Below are positions 53,901 to 64,000 of a stretch of DNA of 64,000 bases, in pieces. Position 1 is the first letter of the stretch; every line of letters starts with the position of its first letter. Source of the stretch: Sitta carolinensis (taxonomy: Eukaryota; Chordata; Aves; Passeriformes; Sittidae); assembly GCA_032173965.1 (NCBI GenBank), contig CM063292.1, positions 1,442,501 through 1,506,500 of the forward strand. Direction: 5' to 3'. Under the pieces are notes generated by a model that worked only from the letters and a program-made list of their open reading frames with translations, was not told where the DNA came from and made no database searches. The translations under genes and the position numbers were made by a program.

Positions 53901-56900
53901 GAGCTGCTCTCTGTGCCCAGGGCAGGTGTGGAGCTCCTCAGGAGACATCCCAGAGCTGCCCGGACCCCATCCTGTGCTCTGGGTTGGCCCTGCTGGAGCC
54001 AGGAGCCAAAATCATTTTAAGGAGAGGAAATACAATAAAGGAATAAATGTTAGAAAACTTTTATTGATTTAAAAGGATATATGAAAAGGAATAAAGGAAT
54101 AATGCACTAAAATAAGGAATAAATGTTCTCCAAATCCTATCCAAGCTGGCCTGGAGCACTTGCAGAGCTGGGGCAGCCACAGCTTCTCTGGGAATCATCT
54201 GCCTTTGTCCCTGTCCCCAAGACCAGGCTGAGCAGGAGCTTTCCCAGGCAGTGGCCATGGATAAATCCTGAACTCAGGGACCTGTTGGTCTTGGGCAGCT
54301 GATCCAGCTGCTTTCCCAGGGATTTCCACAGCCAGGTTTCCTCTTGTGCTTCAGGCTTTGCACTTTGTTTCCTCCCAAGGAATTGTGGCAGGATTCTTGC
54401 ATGCAGCTTTAATAAGATGTGTTCCTGCCAACACCTCCTGATGAATGAAAGCCATTAAAAATTGAAATGACTGTAATCAAGTAATGTGATATTGTAATGT
54501 TAAACTTGTAATTAGGCCCCTGCATGTTGCTTTCTCCAGTCCTTTTTTTTTTTTTTAATTTCTTAATTCTTCCTTTGTGTTCACTTTGTTCAGCCCAGCC
54601 TCTTAATACAAGGTTTAGTATCCCAGGAAAAATAGCGTTTTCCCTTTATTTTTGAGCCAGCATCTCACAAAAATTCATTTATCATGTCATCGTTTATTGC
54701 ATTTAAATAATTTGTGTCAGCTTGGGGGTCTGTTTGTGAGTAGAAGGAATCAGAGGTAAGAAGTCTTTGACAGTCCCAACATTCTGTTGGGATTGGCCTT
54801 GGATTTCAGACAGAAAGTGCTTTGGTACTCACAGCTGTGGGGTTGTATCCAAGGGTTTCTTGTTTCCCAACAAGTGCCGTGGCTGAAAATGCTCAATTCC
54901 TGTCACATCTCGTGCTGGTGCTCCTGATCTGGCAGTATCTGCTTTAGCTGAGTGTGTCAGTGACTAATTAAACACCCTGAGCAGCTCCCACAATCGGGAG
55001 GGAGCAAAGGCTCGGAAAGAATCAGGCAGAACAGGCTTTGTAGGGTTTTAAAATATAAATAATTAAGAGCAGAGAGATGAGTATGGCTTCCAAGTAAGGA
55101 AAAATGGGGAAAAAAAACCCCTTGCACATCTCCATTGAAGCCAAACCCAGATGTTTTTTCCCTTATTAAAATAAGGGCTAAAAATACCACAACTTTACAG
55201 TTCTTGAATTGTTGGAAATGGTTTGCAGATGAAGTCATCAGGCTCTTTTTGTTATTATCCATCTATCCCTTTCTGGGAACTCTCTCAGGGTATTCTGGAC
55301 TCCAGAGATGACCTGCAGAAGGGAACAAATCATGGACTTTTTTTTTTTTTTTTTCCTTTGGTGTAAGTGCTGATTTTTCAATCCACAAATGAGCTGGAAT
55401 TTGCTAAATTAAGTTGAGCCCTGTGACAGCACACTCCTAGAAGAGGGATACACAGGAGAGGGAGAGGAAAATGGCAAAAAAAAAAAAAAAAAATAATCAA
55501 AATGCAAATTCTCCCAGGAAGGGGAGAAACAGGGATTGTTTCCTTTATTGTTTTCAGAGGAGCTTGCTGGTGACTGCAAGGGAGAGGTTTTCAGAGGGCT
55601 TTGCAGGGAACCTGTTTCCTATAGATTTTCCTGAAAGGCTCTTTGCAGACGTGCTCCTGTTGGTTTTTTTTGTTGCAGGTCAGCCATCAGCTGGGCAGTG
55701 TGATGGATCTGTTCAGCACCAGCCTCTCCCTGGCGGGTCTGCAGCCTCCCAGTGACAGACAGATTGATGGCATCGACCTTTTACCTGTCATCCTGCAGGG
55801 CAAGCTAATTGACAGGTCAGTGATTAGCCCAGAGCTGCCAGCCCTGCTCCTGATGCCAAATTCGGGGCTGGGGTTTTTAACACCAGCTCAGGAGGCTTTA
55901 ATGTGATAATATTTAATTTCATCTGAGTGCATGGAGCAGCAGAGTTCCCGCCGCGCTGCCGCTCCGCTGGAACAAGGCGAGGTGGGAATTCCTGACATGT
56001 GGCATGTTGCCATACAGTGGAGTCTGGGGACAGATGAAAATGTCACAGGGTTAGCAGGGATCCCTGGAACAACATATGGCAGGAGGGCAGATAAAAGCCT
56101 GAGAACTGGAGCCTGGCTAGGGCAGAATCCATTATTTATCACTGCAAAAGCTGCCCAGGGTGTGCTCCTTGTCCTGCTGCAGAGCTGGGAGGGAAAGGCT
56201 GTGCTGCTGTAGAGGACCTGGAAACACCAGGAAAATCCTCTTCTGGATCTGGGAATGCTTCTGCAGGGATAGATTTGGGTGAAAGACCCGGAATCTTTAT
56301 GTACTGTCAGCTCTTGGGCACAGACACCAAGATCTGACAGCAAATCCTGCCAATAAATATTTATGGGAAGTGTCAGAGGTCAAGAGAGGTCTTGGAATTG
56401 GGATTTTGGCAGCCTGGGAAATCTGACTACAATCATTTCTTTGGGAGATAGCAAGGCAACTTAAGCATGGAAAACATTTTTGGAGCTCTTTTCCTTGTTG
56501 GATGAGAGCCTTTGTGCTGTGAAATCCTTTTGTGCCTGTTAAGCAAGGAGCACACCTGAGTGTTACCTGACAGGAGCCTTGCAGGTTCCTCAAACACAGC
56601 CTGGCCCAGCTTCTGGAAGTTGGGAAAGTTTCTTTGTTGTTTTAAAAGAGAATTCCAGTGCAGTCACCAACCCTTTGATTTACATCAACAGTCACTCAAA
56701 GCATGTTGTGGCTTTTTTCCTTCTATTTTTCCTTCTTTTTTTCCCTAGACATGACCAGGTCAAAGTTTTCACAGCCCCTCAAAAGCTTTCCAGGAGATAC
56801 AATTGTGTTCTTTTAAGTTTAAAAAGGAAAAAGTGAATGAGGGTGGGAAAAAGAAATCATTTATATCAGAATATTGAGTAGAAGCTGGAATCCTCCTTTG

Positions 56901-58310
56901 AAATAGAAAATGTACATTTTTTTAAAAGGAAAACCCTAAAACCTTCAGTCAAGGGGGCCACATAATAACTGGTCAAATATTGGCTGTTGATGGCAAGGAA
57001 AAGGAGACTGGAGTGCTGTGTGGAATATTTTTGGGAGGTTTTGTTGATGGCACTGGTTTAGATCAGCTGCTGCACTTTGGCAGGTCTCTCTTGCTGCCTT
57101 TATTTCACTTCCAGGTGTGTTAAGGATGCAGGAATTGGCTTTTCTGGGAGCACCTGCCCCTTCTTCCTGGGGACCAAGTTGTTTCCCCTTTGTTTCTGGT
57201 GACAAAGGAGGGAGGCTCATTGTTCCTGTGAGGCTGAAAGAGCTCTGAGACCTCTCCTGTCACTCAGACAGGGATATTTAAATTTCACCTCGAATTTAGG
57301 GCCAGCTTTTTCCAGGTGGCATCACCAGAGTGAGTCGTTTTTGGAGTGACATCTGAGAAGGAAAGACAAAAGGCTCCCCCTGACAGTGACAAAAGCTCCA
57401 CCCTCGTGTCCTGTCAGCAGCCCAAAAGAGCACCAACAAATCAACCCCTTCTCCTGCAGATAGTCCCTTCCAGTAAAATTTTGTGCTGTTCCTTCAAAAA
57501 AACCAGGAATGTTTTGTTGGGAAAACCAGCAGGAACGTTGCTGGGATGCCCAGGGAACAGCACAGATGCAACGAGTGAGATGCATTTCCTGGATGAATTA
57601 TTAATTAGGGGAACCTCTGGGAACAAATGCAGCTTTAACAACGTGTTTACATGCTGCAAAGTGAGGTTTGAGGGGGGGGAAAAATGGAGAGGAATTAAAA
57701 CCACAGCATGTCTGGCTGCCAGGTTTTTCCATGTGGAGTTTCTCCGAGATGTCATCCAGAACACACCAGCATCTGGTGTCCTCCCAGCCACCCTGCCCGT
57801 GTGCCACTGCCAGCTCCATGGCAGGGCTGTGGAGCTGGGAAAAGCAGCCTGAGCATCCCAGAGCCTGTGAATCCCCACTTTCCCCTCCCAGGCAGGCACT
57901 TGAGAGGCGTTTGACGTTGAAACCGCCACGCTCCAGAGGAAATCCCAGGGGCTGAGAGTTCAAGGATTAACAATCACTGGCAGCCGAGCTGGATAATGTT
58001 TCATTCTTGCACCGTGTGAGCTCTCGACTTGATGAACACTTTAAGAAATGTTAATTGAAAACCTTGCAGAGGAGACTGTTAGGAGGCAGCCTGTTCCTGC
58101 CTGATATCCACATGGGAAGTGGGATGCCATTAAGGGGTTGGTGGCCCTTATCAGGAGGCTGGGCCCGGGCTGTTGGTGTTTCTCATGCAGCTCTGCTCTC
58201 CTTCCAGGCCCATTTTCTATTATCGTGGCAACGAGCTGATGGCAGCGAGGGCTGGGCTTTACAAAGCTCACTACTGGACCTGGAGCAACTCCTTGGAGGA
58301 GCACAGCAAG
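38731..58310 (+). CDS. GALNS: GALNS, N-acetylgalactosamine-6-sulfatase (3' part beyond window)
   Basis: Lysosomal sulfatase that removes 6-sulfate from GalNAc in chondroitin 6-sulfate and from galactose in keratan sulfate; human loss causes Morquio A. Exons: 38731-38865, 41308-41431, 42631-42705, 43683-43785, 45893-46036, 47118-47184, 47292-47419, 48119-48258, 49471-49574, 55679-55815, 58208-58310. Junctions are GT-AG with agreeing phases, giving 420 codons. Signal peptide about 1-34. Active-site residues by alignment: Asp44, Asp45, Cys84 (formylglycine precursor in CSPSR), Arg88, Tyr113, Lys145, His147, His242, Asp294, Asn295, Lys316. Asn209 (NLT) is a glycosylation site. No exon for the C-terminal roughly 100 residues (the FCPG region onward) is found before 64000, so the gene continues past the window. 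It shares a bidirectional promoter with TRAPPC2L. Confidence 0.96.
39690..39860 (+). mobile_element. CR1 LINE 3'-end fragment in GALNS intron 1
   Basis: Forward CR1 3' end with AGGCTGCCCAGGGAGGTTTG, GGAGGTGCCCAAGGAAGGGC and terminal CAGTGATTCTGTGATCT. It is short and diverged. Confidence 0.8.
41308..42705 (+). CDS. GALNS: GALNS exons 2-3 with sulfatase catalytic signature
   Basis: Exon 2 (41308-41431) and exon 3 (42631-42705) together encode [16 protein letters not shown], the sulfatase signature. The Cys84 codon and SP are in exon 2, the Ser codon is split by the intron, and Arg88 is in exon 3. Cys84 is the residue that SUMF1 converts to formylglycine. Confidence 0.95.
41950..41991. repeat. 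T42 homopolymer in GALNS intron 2
   Basis: An uninterrupted run of 42 T, the longest homopolymer in the window. It is likely to vary in length between individuals and to be error-prone in assembly. Confidence 0.9.
43215..43290 (-). mobile_element. CR1 LINE 3'-terminal fragment in GALNS intron 3
   Basis: On the minus strand this reads as the last part of CR1 (CCAAAGGTCTTTTCCAGCC, then the terminal ATTCTGTGATTCT). On plus it appears as AGAATCACAGAATGG. Confidence 0.85.
44330..44650 (+). mobile_element. Possible ancient CR1 ORF2 remnant in GALNS intron 4
   Basis: A short stretch at about 44371-44403 translates as [12 protein letters not shown], close to the conserved F-N-x-D-K-C-K-x-M-H motif near the C-terminal end of CR1-type reverse transcriptase. 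The surrounding sequence is too decayed to confirm, and there is no open frame. Confidence 0.35.
46085..46375. repeat. 31-bp minisatellite in GALNS intron 5
   Basis: About nine units of TTTAGGGTTCCTTCCAACCC followed by AGTTCTGCACC begin 50 bases after exon 5. The core CCTTCCAACCCA-type phrase also occurs in CR1 3' tails, so the array may have grown from a CR1 fragment. Confidence 0.9.
47521..47536. repeat. (GT)n microsatellite
   Basis: About eight GT dinucleotides in GALNS intron 7. Confidence 0.85.
51430..51742 (+). mobile_element. CR1 LINE 3'-end fragment in GALNS intron 9
   Basis: The clearest CR1 copy in the window: CAGGGTGCCCAGAGCAGCTG, CAGGCCAGGCTGGACAGGG, CAGCCTGGGACAGGGGAAGG, then CCCTTCCAACCCAAACC and terminal ATTCCATGATTCTG. 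It is 5' truncated with no ORF. The minus-strand copy at 15.19 kb belongs to a similar subfamily. Confidence 0.9.
52395..53110. other. Non-repetitive intronic island with CpG sites and a hairpin
   Basis: A mixed-composition block without recognisable repeats. It includes the inverted repeat GGCGAC...GTCGCC (arms 52430-52435 and 52446-52451, 10-base loop), CpGs that are rare in the neighbouring intron, and WGATAR sites. It could be a conserved enhancer; this is not testable here. Confidence 0.25.
53390..53670. repeat. 30-bp minisatellite in GALNS intron 9
   Basis: About eight to nine copies of CAGCCTGTCCTTGTGCAGGG followed by ACAGGGCTCT, some extended by an extra ACAGGGCTC. Each unit contains the inverted repeat GTCC...GGAC. 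Because the unit is a multiple of three, all frames show peptide repeats such as [10 protein letters not shown]. Confidence 0.95.
53752..53895. repeat. 17-bp minisatellite next to the 30-bp array
   Basis: Several units of GGGCAGGAGCTGAGCCT or GGGCAGGAGCTGTTCCT, some with an inserted GGGCGGTTCCCC. It lies about 90 bases beyond the 30-bp array. Confidence 0.85.
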
Positions 58311-58439
58311 GTAATGGCACAGGGAGGTGTCCTGGAGTCACTGGGATCCTGGGGACAGACACCCTTTAAACTGGGGGATGTCACCGTGCTTCAGTCTCCT
58401 CTGAGCTCCCAGAGCTGCTGTGCAGGTTTCTGATGGAAA

Positions 58440-58640
58440 TCAGGAATATTTCTGCCCCAAAAGGGCTGTCCAGCCCTGGCACAGCTGCCCAGGGAGGTGG
58501 TGGAGTCCCAGTCCTGTTTAACAGCCATGTGGATGTGACTCTTGGGGACATGGGTCGGTGGTGGGCTTGGCAGTGCTGGGGGAACTGCTGGGCTCCATGA
58601 TCATAGAGGATATTCCAACCTAAATAATTCTGTCATCCTA
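58440..58640 (+). mobile_element. CR1 LINE 3'-end fragment in GALNS intron 11
   Basis: Forward CR1 3' end of a second subfamily: GCTGCCCAGGGAGGTGGTGG, GGGCTTGGCAGTGCTGGGGG, then CCATGATCATAGAGGATATTCC and terminal AATTCTGTCATCCT. Confidence 0.88.
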
Positions 58641-61600
58641 AAAAACTGAGGGGACTGAACCCTCCTCTCCTGAAATCAGGGACAAAGAGAGGAAAATGAG
58701 CCAATTCCAAGTTGTTCTGAGGGATACTCCCTTTAATCAGCACTTAATGCCCCTTAATATAAAACCTTCCCAGCTGGATTCTGAACTTTTAGATGTGGTT
58801 GGACTCCCTGATCCTTGTGTGTCCCTTCCAAAGATATTCCATGATTCTGGGAAAGTCTGGAACTGACCACGAGCCTCACAATTCCTGGCACATACCCCCT
58901 ATTTTCAGCTATTGAAATGGGACTGGGATGAGTTTGTTGGGTTTGTGATGGTTTAAAAGGAAAGCTGTAGGAAATGCACAGAGGGAAATACAGCAGTGGT
59001 TGAAAAGAGTAAAAGAAATGTGTTTAATCTGTTATCAGCACTTGCATGAGCCCACATCACACTAAGTATAACATTTTATTGATTTTATTTATTTCCTGGC
59101 TGATCACCTCACAGTTAGATGTTAAGCACTATTATTTCCTTTTCTTTTTGTGTCTTTCTTGGCTCTAAACTCTGGGGCATTTGCTGAGTGGCAGCTTCAC
59201 ACGTGTGCCTTGCTGCAGATGCCTTCAGACAGGAACCCAGAGCATTGAGGCCCAGCTCTCAGCAATCCTGACAGCAGCCTGGGCTTGGGGAGGGAATGTT
59301 TGCATGATTTATTATTTTTTATGCTTTTTTTCTTTTTTTTTTTTTTTTTTTTTTTTTTTGAACTTATGGAAGGTCCTCAAGGCATCACAGGTGCAGAACT
59401 AAAGCGCTGGTGACATTTGTGGATATAAAAGTGCAGGGATTCTTTCATTGGGATGTCCTGGGGGTGGAAGGAAACGTCAGTTCCAAGGGAGTCATTTCCA
59501 TTCAGGGCTGTAAATGTGTGTGTTTGTCTTTTTTCGGGCTGCAGTGCTTCAGGAGTCAAAGCTTGTTTCACAGGGAGCAAGGAGCAAAGGAAAGTTGGCT
59601 CTAGAAATGTATTTTATGCTCTGTCTCGGTGCTAATTCCACACAGATAAAATGAGCTCATTCATTTGTCTAGTGTGTGAGTAAAGCCTGTTTATCACCCG
59701 TGGAGGGTTTTCCCTGGGTGGGAGGCACTGGGAGCTCCTCTCTCTGTGTTTGGGTACAGGGGGTGGCCTCCTGCTCTTCCCACGAGCGTGGCAGATTCCC
59801 ACAGGAATTCTTGCTCTCCGTGGTGATAAAAGCACATACCCACTTTATTGGGAAATAAATAAACCCCTGCATGGCACTCCACTCATTGCTACACGTCTGA
59901 GTGTGGCACAGTGATAATGGGGACCAGCTACTCCTTCCAGAGGCTCTCCCACTGTGAGCAGTGGCAGTGCTGCAATTAAGGAATATTTATTTCTTTCCAA
60001 GTCTTTGTTTAACTGCTGTCTGATAAAAGTCAGCAATTATCCTGTACATCAGAGAGACGATTACAAATCCACTCTCTTTCCTGCAGCTTGGATCACATGA
60101 GCTTGATGTGGGGAAAATTGGAGCACATTAGTGGCCAGAGCAGCCATTAACAACATGCAGAGGAAGCTGAGGCTGAGATTTGTTCCAATTCTCCTCATGT
60201 CCTCCAGCCATTAATTACAAACCTCGCAAGTTTAAAAATAGAAATAAATCAGAATGCAGAGCAGTTCCACAGTTCCCAGCCCTGCTGGAGGAGTTTCTAA
60301 GCTCACCTTACAACACAGTTCCCTCTTTCAGTGCCTGGGCTTCCCAGCTGTGTTGATATTGGACTCTGGAATCAAAAAGGCCACTTTGTTTGCTAATTCC
60401 ATTTGAAAAACAGCTATAAATCCATGCACATCTGTGGCATTTGGAATTCTGACTGTTGGCCTGTTTGTTCAATAAGGTTGATTTGCCATCCCAGTAGAAC
60501 TCCAGCTAATGAGGATTTGTTAATTGTGTGATCTTTAGAGGTCTTTCCTCATTGTGAGTCCAGGGAGGCTTGCAGAGATGGAGCTCTCTGTGTGAAGGTC
60601 CCCACTCAGACCTGGAATATGTGGGTTTCCTGTCATCCATTGGAAAGAGAGCTGAAGTTGACCAGATGAGCCAAAACAGCTGCCTGCACATTTTGAAGAG
60701 GTTTGTTTTATGGGCAAAAGTGAATATTTCATGATTTTGACAGACAGGGCTTAGCCAGCCCTCCTTTCACTTTCAGAATTCCCTTGGCATTGACTGTGTG
60801 GACAATCACTGATACAGAAAACTAGCCCTGGCTTTAATCCACATTTTTGTCGGACTTCCAGATGAGATAATCTCATTGAAGCAGCCAGACCCCCATTTTC
60901 ATGTTGCTACAGAACAAAGGGGAGCTGCTGCCTGGCCTGGGTGTGTTTGGGATGAGCAGGATGTGGCCCCTCACCTGCAAAGCTGTGTTTGATGGGGTGT
61001 GAGTTGGTTCAGCAATAAAGGATGTGCACACAAATAAAAACGAACCAGGGAGACTCAGCCTGTGCAGAAAGCACAGCCCAGCAAAGCAGAACAGGGCTCT
61101 GAGGGCTCCTCTCCATCTGGCACTCGGAATATTTACCCTGGAAACATCCCATGCAGGCAGCACACAGGTTTGCAGTCATCCTCCAGTCCCATGACAGCAA
61201 CATGCCCTTACTGGTCTGCATCCTCTGCCTTATGGCCTGGGATTAGGACTTGTCATCTGACACACAGATGAATGGTGCTGCTCTGTTCTTCCCAGCTTTT
61301 GTTTGTTTATTTTTCAACCCCCAAGCCATTTTTTATTTTTTTTTTTCCTAGTCTGACTCCTGTCAGGAAGTCTTGTAGTCTCTCTCAGTGCTGGAGGATA
61401 CCTTGATGCTGCCTTTTCTGCTGGATTATCTGGATTTCTTGATTCTTGAGGGGGGTGGTGTCTTGAAAGCAGAAAGGGAAGGCTCACTCCACAGGATCAA
61501 GTGGGAGTAAGCAATTTGTGGGACGTTTTCCCTGAGGATTGCGCGGGATGCTCACTTGGAGCTGTTTACCTGCCTTCCATCTATATAGGTGGCTCATGTT

Positions 61601-62189
61601 TACATAATTTGACATCTCTGACATTCAAGAGGTGATAAATGGGACAGAGGGAGAGATGAAAGGAAGCCTGACTTGAAAAATGTGTTTGTATTTTTAAACA
61701 GTTTGATAGAGGCAGAAAAATCTCCCTCCTGCACATGGGCTGAGTCCCTGGTGCTCTAGGACTGGTGGATATCTTTTCCATTGTTGTTCACCTTTTTTTT
61801 TTTTTCTTGTAGGAAAAATCAGCAGTGATAAAAATAGCCACGTGTGCAGGAGCAAAGGGAGAACTGAGGATAAACCTCTTGGACAGTGAAAACACACAGG
61901 GCTTTTGCTGGCAGGCACCTGTAAAACGCTGGGGGTTTTTTGAAAGTAGGGGTCTGAAAGGGTAAAAACCGGGCGTTTTCTATAAATTTACCAGAGCAGG
62001 CAGCAAGTCCTTAGGAATTTCCTAATTTAGTAGAGAAGGCAGGAGCAGGAGAAAGGAAATTTCCTTTTTCAAGAGTATCCGGCGCTGAGCAACCCTTGTA
62101 CCTCCCAAGAGCACTGAGCAAGGAGGGAGGGAAAAAAAAAAAAAAAGGGAAAAAAAAAGGAAAAAAAGGTGTAAACCTCCCTTTGTTTG

Positions 62190-62500
62190 TGGGAGAGGGG
62201 CTGATAACATCAACCCTGGTGCTGTCAGCTCCTCGGGAGCCTGCCGTGGGATTCCTCGAGCGCTCCCGCGGCTTTAAAGGCTGCCAGCAGCCGCTATTGT
62301 TCGAATGCGAAATGCCAAAGGGGTTATTCCAGTCAGGCTCTGCGATTGCCCTTCTCCTCCACGTGAAGGGATCGATAAAGCCTTTTTCTGCGGCGGGCAT
62401 GTGAAGTCAAGTAGAACCTCGCAAATAATGACATTTGATTGTGGTCCTGTGAGCCGATGGAGCAGGCATCGATCGGGGCTGGCTGCGCTGCCCCTCTGCC
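62190..62500. promoter_or_regulatory. CpG-rich candidate enhancer in GALNS intron 11
   Basis: About 300 bp with many CpGs and no repeats inside an AT-rich intron. It contains ATTGTT (SOX-type) near 62297, GATCGATAAAG near 62370, CACGTG near 62361, and AAATAATGACATTTG near 62423. It could be a distal regulatory element or an alternative promoter; neither is proven. Confidence 0.3.
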
Positions 62501-63339
62501 GGGGCTGCCCCTCTCTCCGGGGGCTCTTCCAGCCTCTTAACACATTAGAGGCAATTTCGGGGGGCACGGGGTTGAGGCTTGGCACCCACATTTGGAGCTG
62601 AGTGCTCTTCCCAAGGAGCATTTCACCAGGAACAGCCGGGAGGGCAAGGACACTGTTATTACCTGTGCTGTAGCAAACAGCAAAAAAAGGGCATTCCAGG
62701 CTTTAATTAAGAGCTGAGCTTTTCTCCTTGCTGCATTCACCTGCTTTTGGTGCCCTGGGTGGTGCTGGTGGAGCGAGGAGAGCAGAGCTGGGCTGGGCTG
62801 GCTGCTGCCAGCAGGAGTGGCTGGGCTGGAGCCAGGCTGAGCAATTGCCAGAGGGCTCCCGTTAACACAAGTGGTGATTCCATCTCTTGGCCGGGAGCCC
62901 AAACTGGCAACCGGCTGTGTTTGTCTCATGTCTATATTGACACAGCATCTGTGGGCCATTTGCTCTGGAAATTAAAGCTGTGCAACCAAAGGCTGCTGCA
63001 TCCCAAGGATGGAAAAAACAACTGTGGGATTGCTGAGGAGGACAGGGATGGGGATCCGTGGCTGGAAGGCTCACCTGGTGGGCAGGGGATGTTGTGTTTT
63101 AGTCAGAATCATTGAAAGAAGGGATTGTTGGAATGTCTCCTGCTGCAGAGAGGGTTTTGTGGTGGTGCAAAGCACAGTAAGAGCTGAGCTGCTCCTGGGG
63201 CTCTGTGTGGGCTCCCTTAGGAGGCAGGAGATGCTCCAGAGCTTCTGGTTTGGCTTTCAGGCTTTGGTGACCGAGGAGAAAATCTCCAGGAGTTTGCTGA
63301 AACCCAGGGAGTGACCTTTGTGCTGTGTGTGATCAGTGA

Positions 63340-63490
63340 GCCCTGCAAATCCCAGAATCCTGGAGGCTGGGACAGCCCTGCAGGGTCCTGGAGTCCAAGC
63401 TGGGAGCAGTCCCAGGTGTGAGCACTGAGCCCCATCAGCCCTTCCCTGAGCACCTCCAGGGGTGGGGAATCCACCCCTGACCCTGGAGAG
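63340..63490 (-). mobile_element. CR1 LINE 3'-end fragment in GALNS intron 11
   Basis: On the minus strand it reads as CR1 3' end: GGGGTGGATTCCCCACCCCTGG, GCTCAGGGAAGGGCTGATGG, ending in CCAGGATTCTGGG. It is 5' truncated. Confidence 0.8.
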
Positions 63491-64000
63491 GGAGCAGGGA
63501 TAGAAATGAGGAATGTGCTGAAATTATTGAGCCCTGCATGTTGTAATGAACAGTCTGACAATAAACAGCTTCCAGGGGTGACAGGAGAGTGGATTTGGGT
63601 GGGCTTATCCTGCTGGGTAGGACAGGCTTAGGCAGCTCTTGGCTCTTCTCCAGCTCCAGACATCACAAAATAAATAATACACATATTAATAATAATACAA
63701 ATAATATAAAAAATAAATAATATCGAATTTTATATGTTTTTATCTTTTATTTTTACTCATTCGTTGATGAATAGATAGAAAATCTTTGAAGCTCTCTCTG
63801 CAGGTTGAATACTGACTCACAGAGTACATAAAAATAGCAATATTCCATTTTATTTGCAGGGATAAAGTTGGAATGCCTTAGAAATGTCCTAAAATGGTGT
63901 TGTTGGGGTTTTATTTACTTAGCTATTTATTTGACTTTTCTCCACTAGACCACATTTCCAGAGGGCTTAAATTAGAATGACAGGTAGCTTTGGGCTGGTG

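Larger units (their letters stand above)
49575..55678 (+). other. GALNS: GALNS intron 9 (6.1 kb)
   Basis: No coding exon is seen. The intron contains a CR1 fragment (51.43-51.74 kb), an A22 run, a non-repetitive island at 52.39-53.1 kb, and two adjacent minisatellites (53.39-53.90 kb). Several open frames cross the minisatellites and are artefacts. Confidence 0.8.
58311..64000 (+). other. GALNS: GALNS intron 11, running past the window end
   Basis: No exon matching the GALNS C-terminal region is found. The stretch holds two CR1 fragments, a T27 run (59333-59359), and a CpG-rich non-repetitive island at about 62.19-62.50 kb. The remainder is AT-rich and featureless to the eye. Confidence 0.75.

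Noticed and set aside
53224..54072. 282-codon open frame with [10 protein letters not shown] peptide repeats
   Set aside because: The 30-bp unit is a multiple of three, so any frame without a stop stays open. It lies inside GALNS intron 9 and is a repeat artefact.
58440..58640. Possible last GALNS exon (phrase TTTCTGCCCC near 58450)
   Set aside because: It does not translate to the FCPGQN region in any frame and belongs to a CR1 3' fragment.

Overview
The window reads as bird nuclear DNA. Its genes have short GT-AG exons in a GC-rich, minisatellite-rich background. Several 3'-end fragments of chicken-repeat-1 (CR1) LINEs are present, and an LTR-like block at about 29.85-30.33 kb resembles passerine endogenous retrovirus LTRs from memory. 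The gene order CBFA2T3 - PABPN1L - TRAPPC2L - GALNS matches human 16q24.3, which corresponds to chicken chromosome 11. I see no bacterial, plasmid, phage or CRISPR content. The species cannot be fixed from the sequence.

Layout. 1-9.06 kb: GC-rich, gene-free DNA with tandem repeats and scattered GATA-type motifs. 9.06-9.61 kb: CpG island ending in a good splice donor, probably a CBFA2T3 promoter and first exon. 9.61-18.53 kb: probable first intron. 18.53-26.23 kb: eleven coding exons of CBFA2T3 (plus strand, 596 codons from the first clear ATG). 26.23-29.83 kb: long CBFA2T3 3'UTR carrying a 41-bp minisatellite. 29.83-30.87 kb: LTR-like block and G-rich minisatellite. 31.04-33.83 kb: PABPN1L (plus strand, 8 exons, 248 residues), then a 3'UTR to about 35.4 kb. 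38.64-36.17 kb: TRAPPC2L (minus strand, 5 exons, 139 residues), tail to tail with PABPN1L. 38.73 kb to the window end: GALNS (plus strand), head to head with TRAPPC2L, 90 bp between the two start codons. Eleven GALNS exons (420 codons) are present, and the exons for the last roughly 100 residues lie beyond 64 kb.

How the genes relate. CBFA2T3 (ETO2/MTG16) is a haematopoietic transcriptional co-repressor. PABPN1L is the oocyte/embryo-type nuclear poly(A)-binding protein. TRAPPC2L is a TRAPP vesicle-tethering subunit. GALNS is a lysosomal sulfatase that degrades keratan sulfate and chondroitin 6-sulfate. They form a conserved neighbourhood and not a pathway. The exception is the TRAPPC2L/GALNS pair, which share one CpG-rich bidirectional promoter. 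That promoter carries three GTCACGTG boxes, the core of the CLEAR element bound by TFEB-family factors, and this is the most striking regulatory signal here.

No new protein system was found. The points of interest are regulatory or structural: the triple CLEAR promoter, the palindromic 41-bp repeat in the CBFA2T3 3'UTR, G-quadruplex-prone arrays next to two promoters, an 18-C tract at a CBFA2T3 splice acceptor, a tandemly duplicated GALNS signal peptide, and several non-repetitive intronic islands that look like enhancers.
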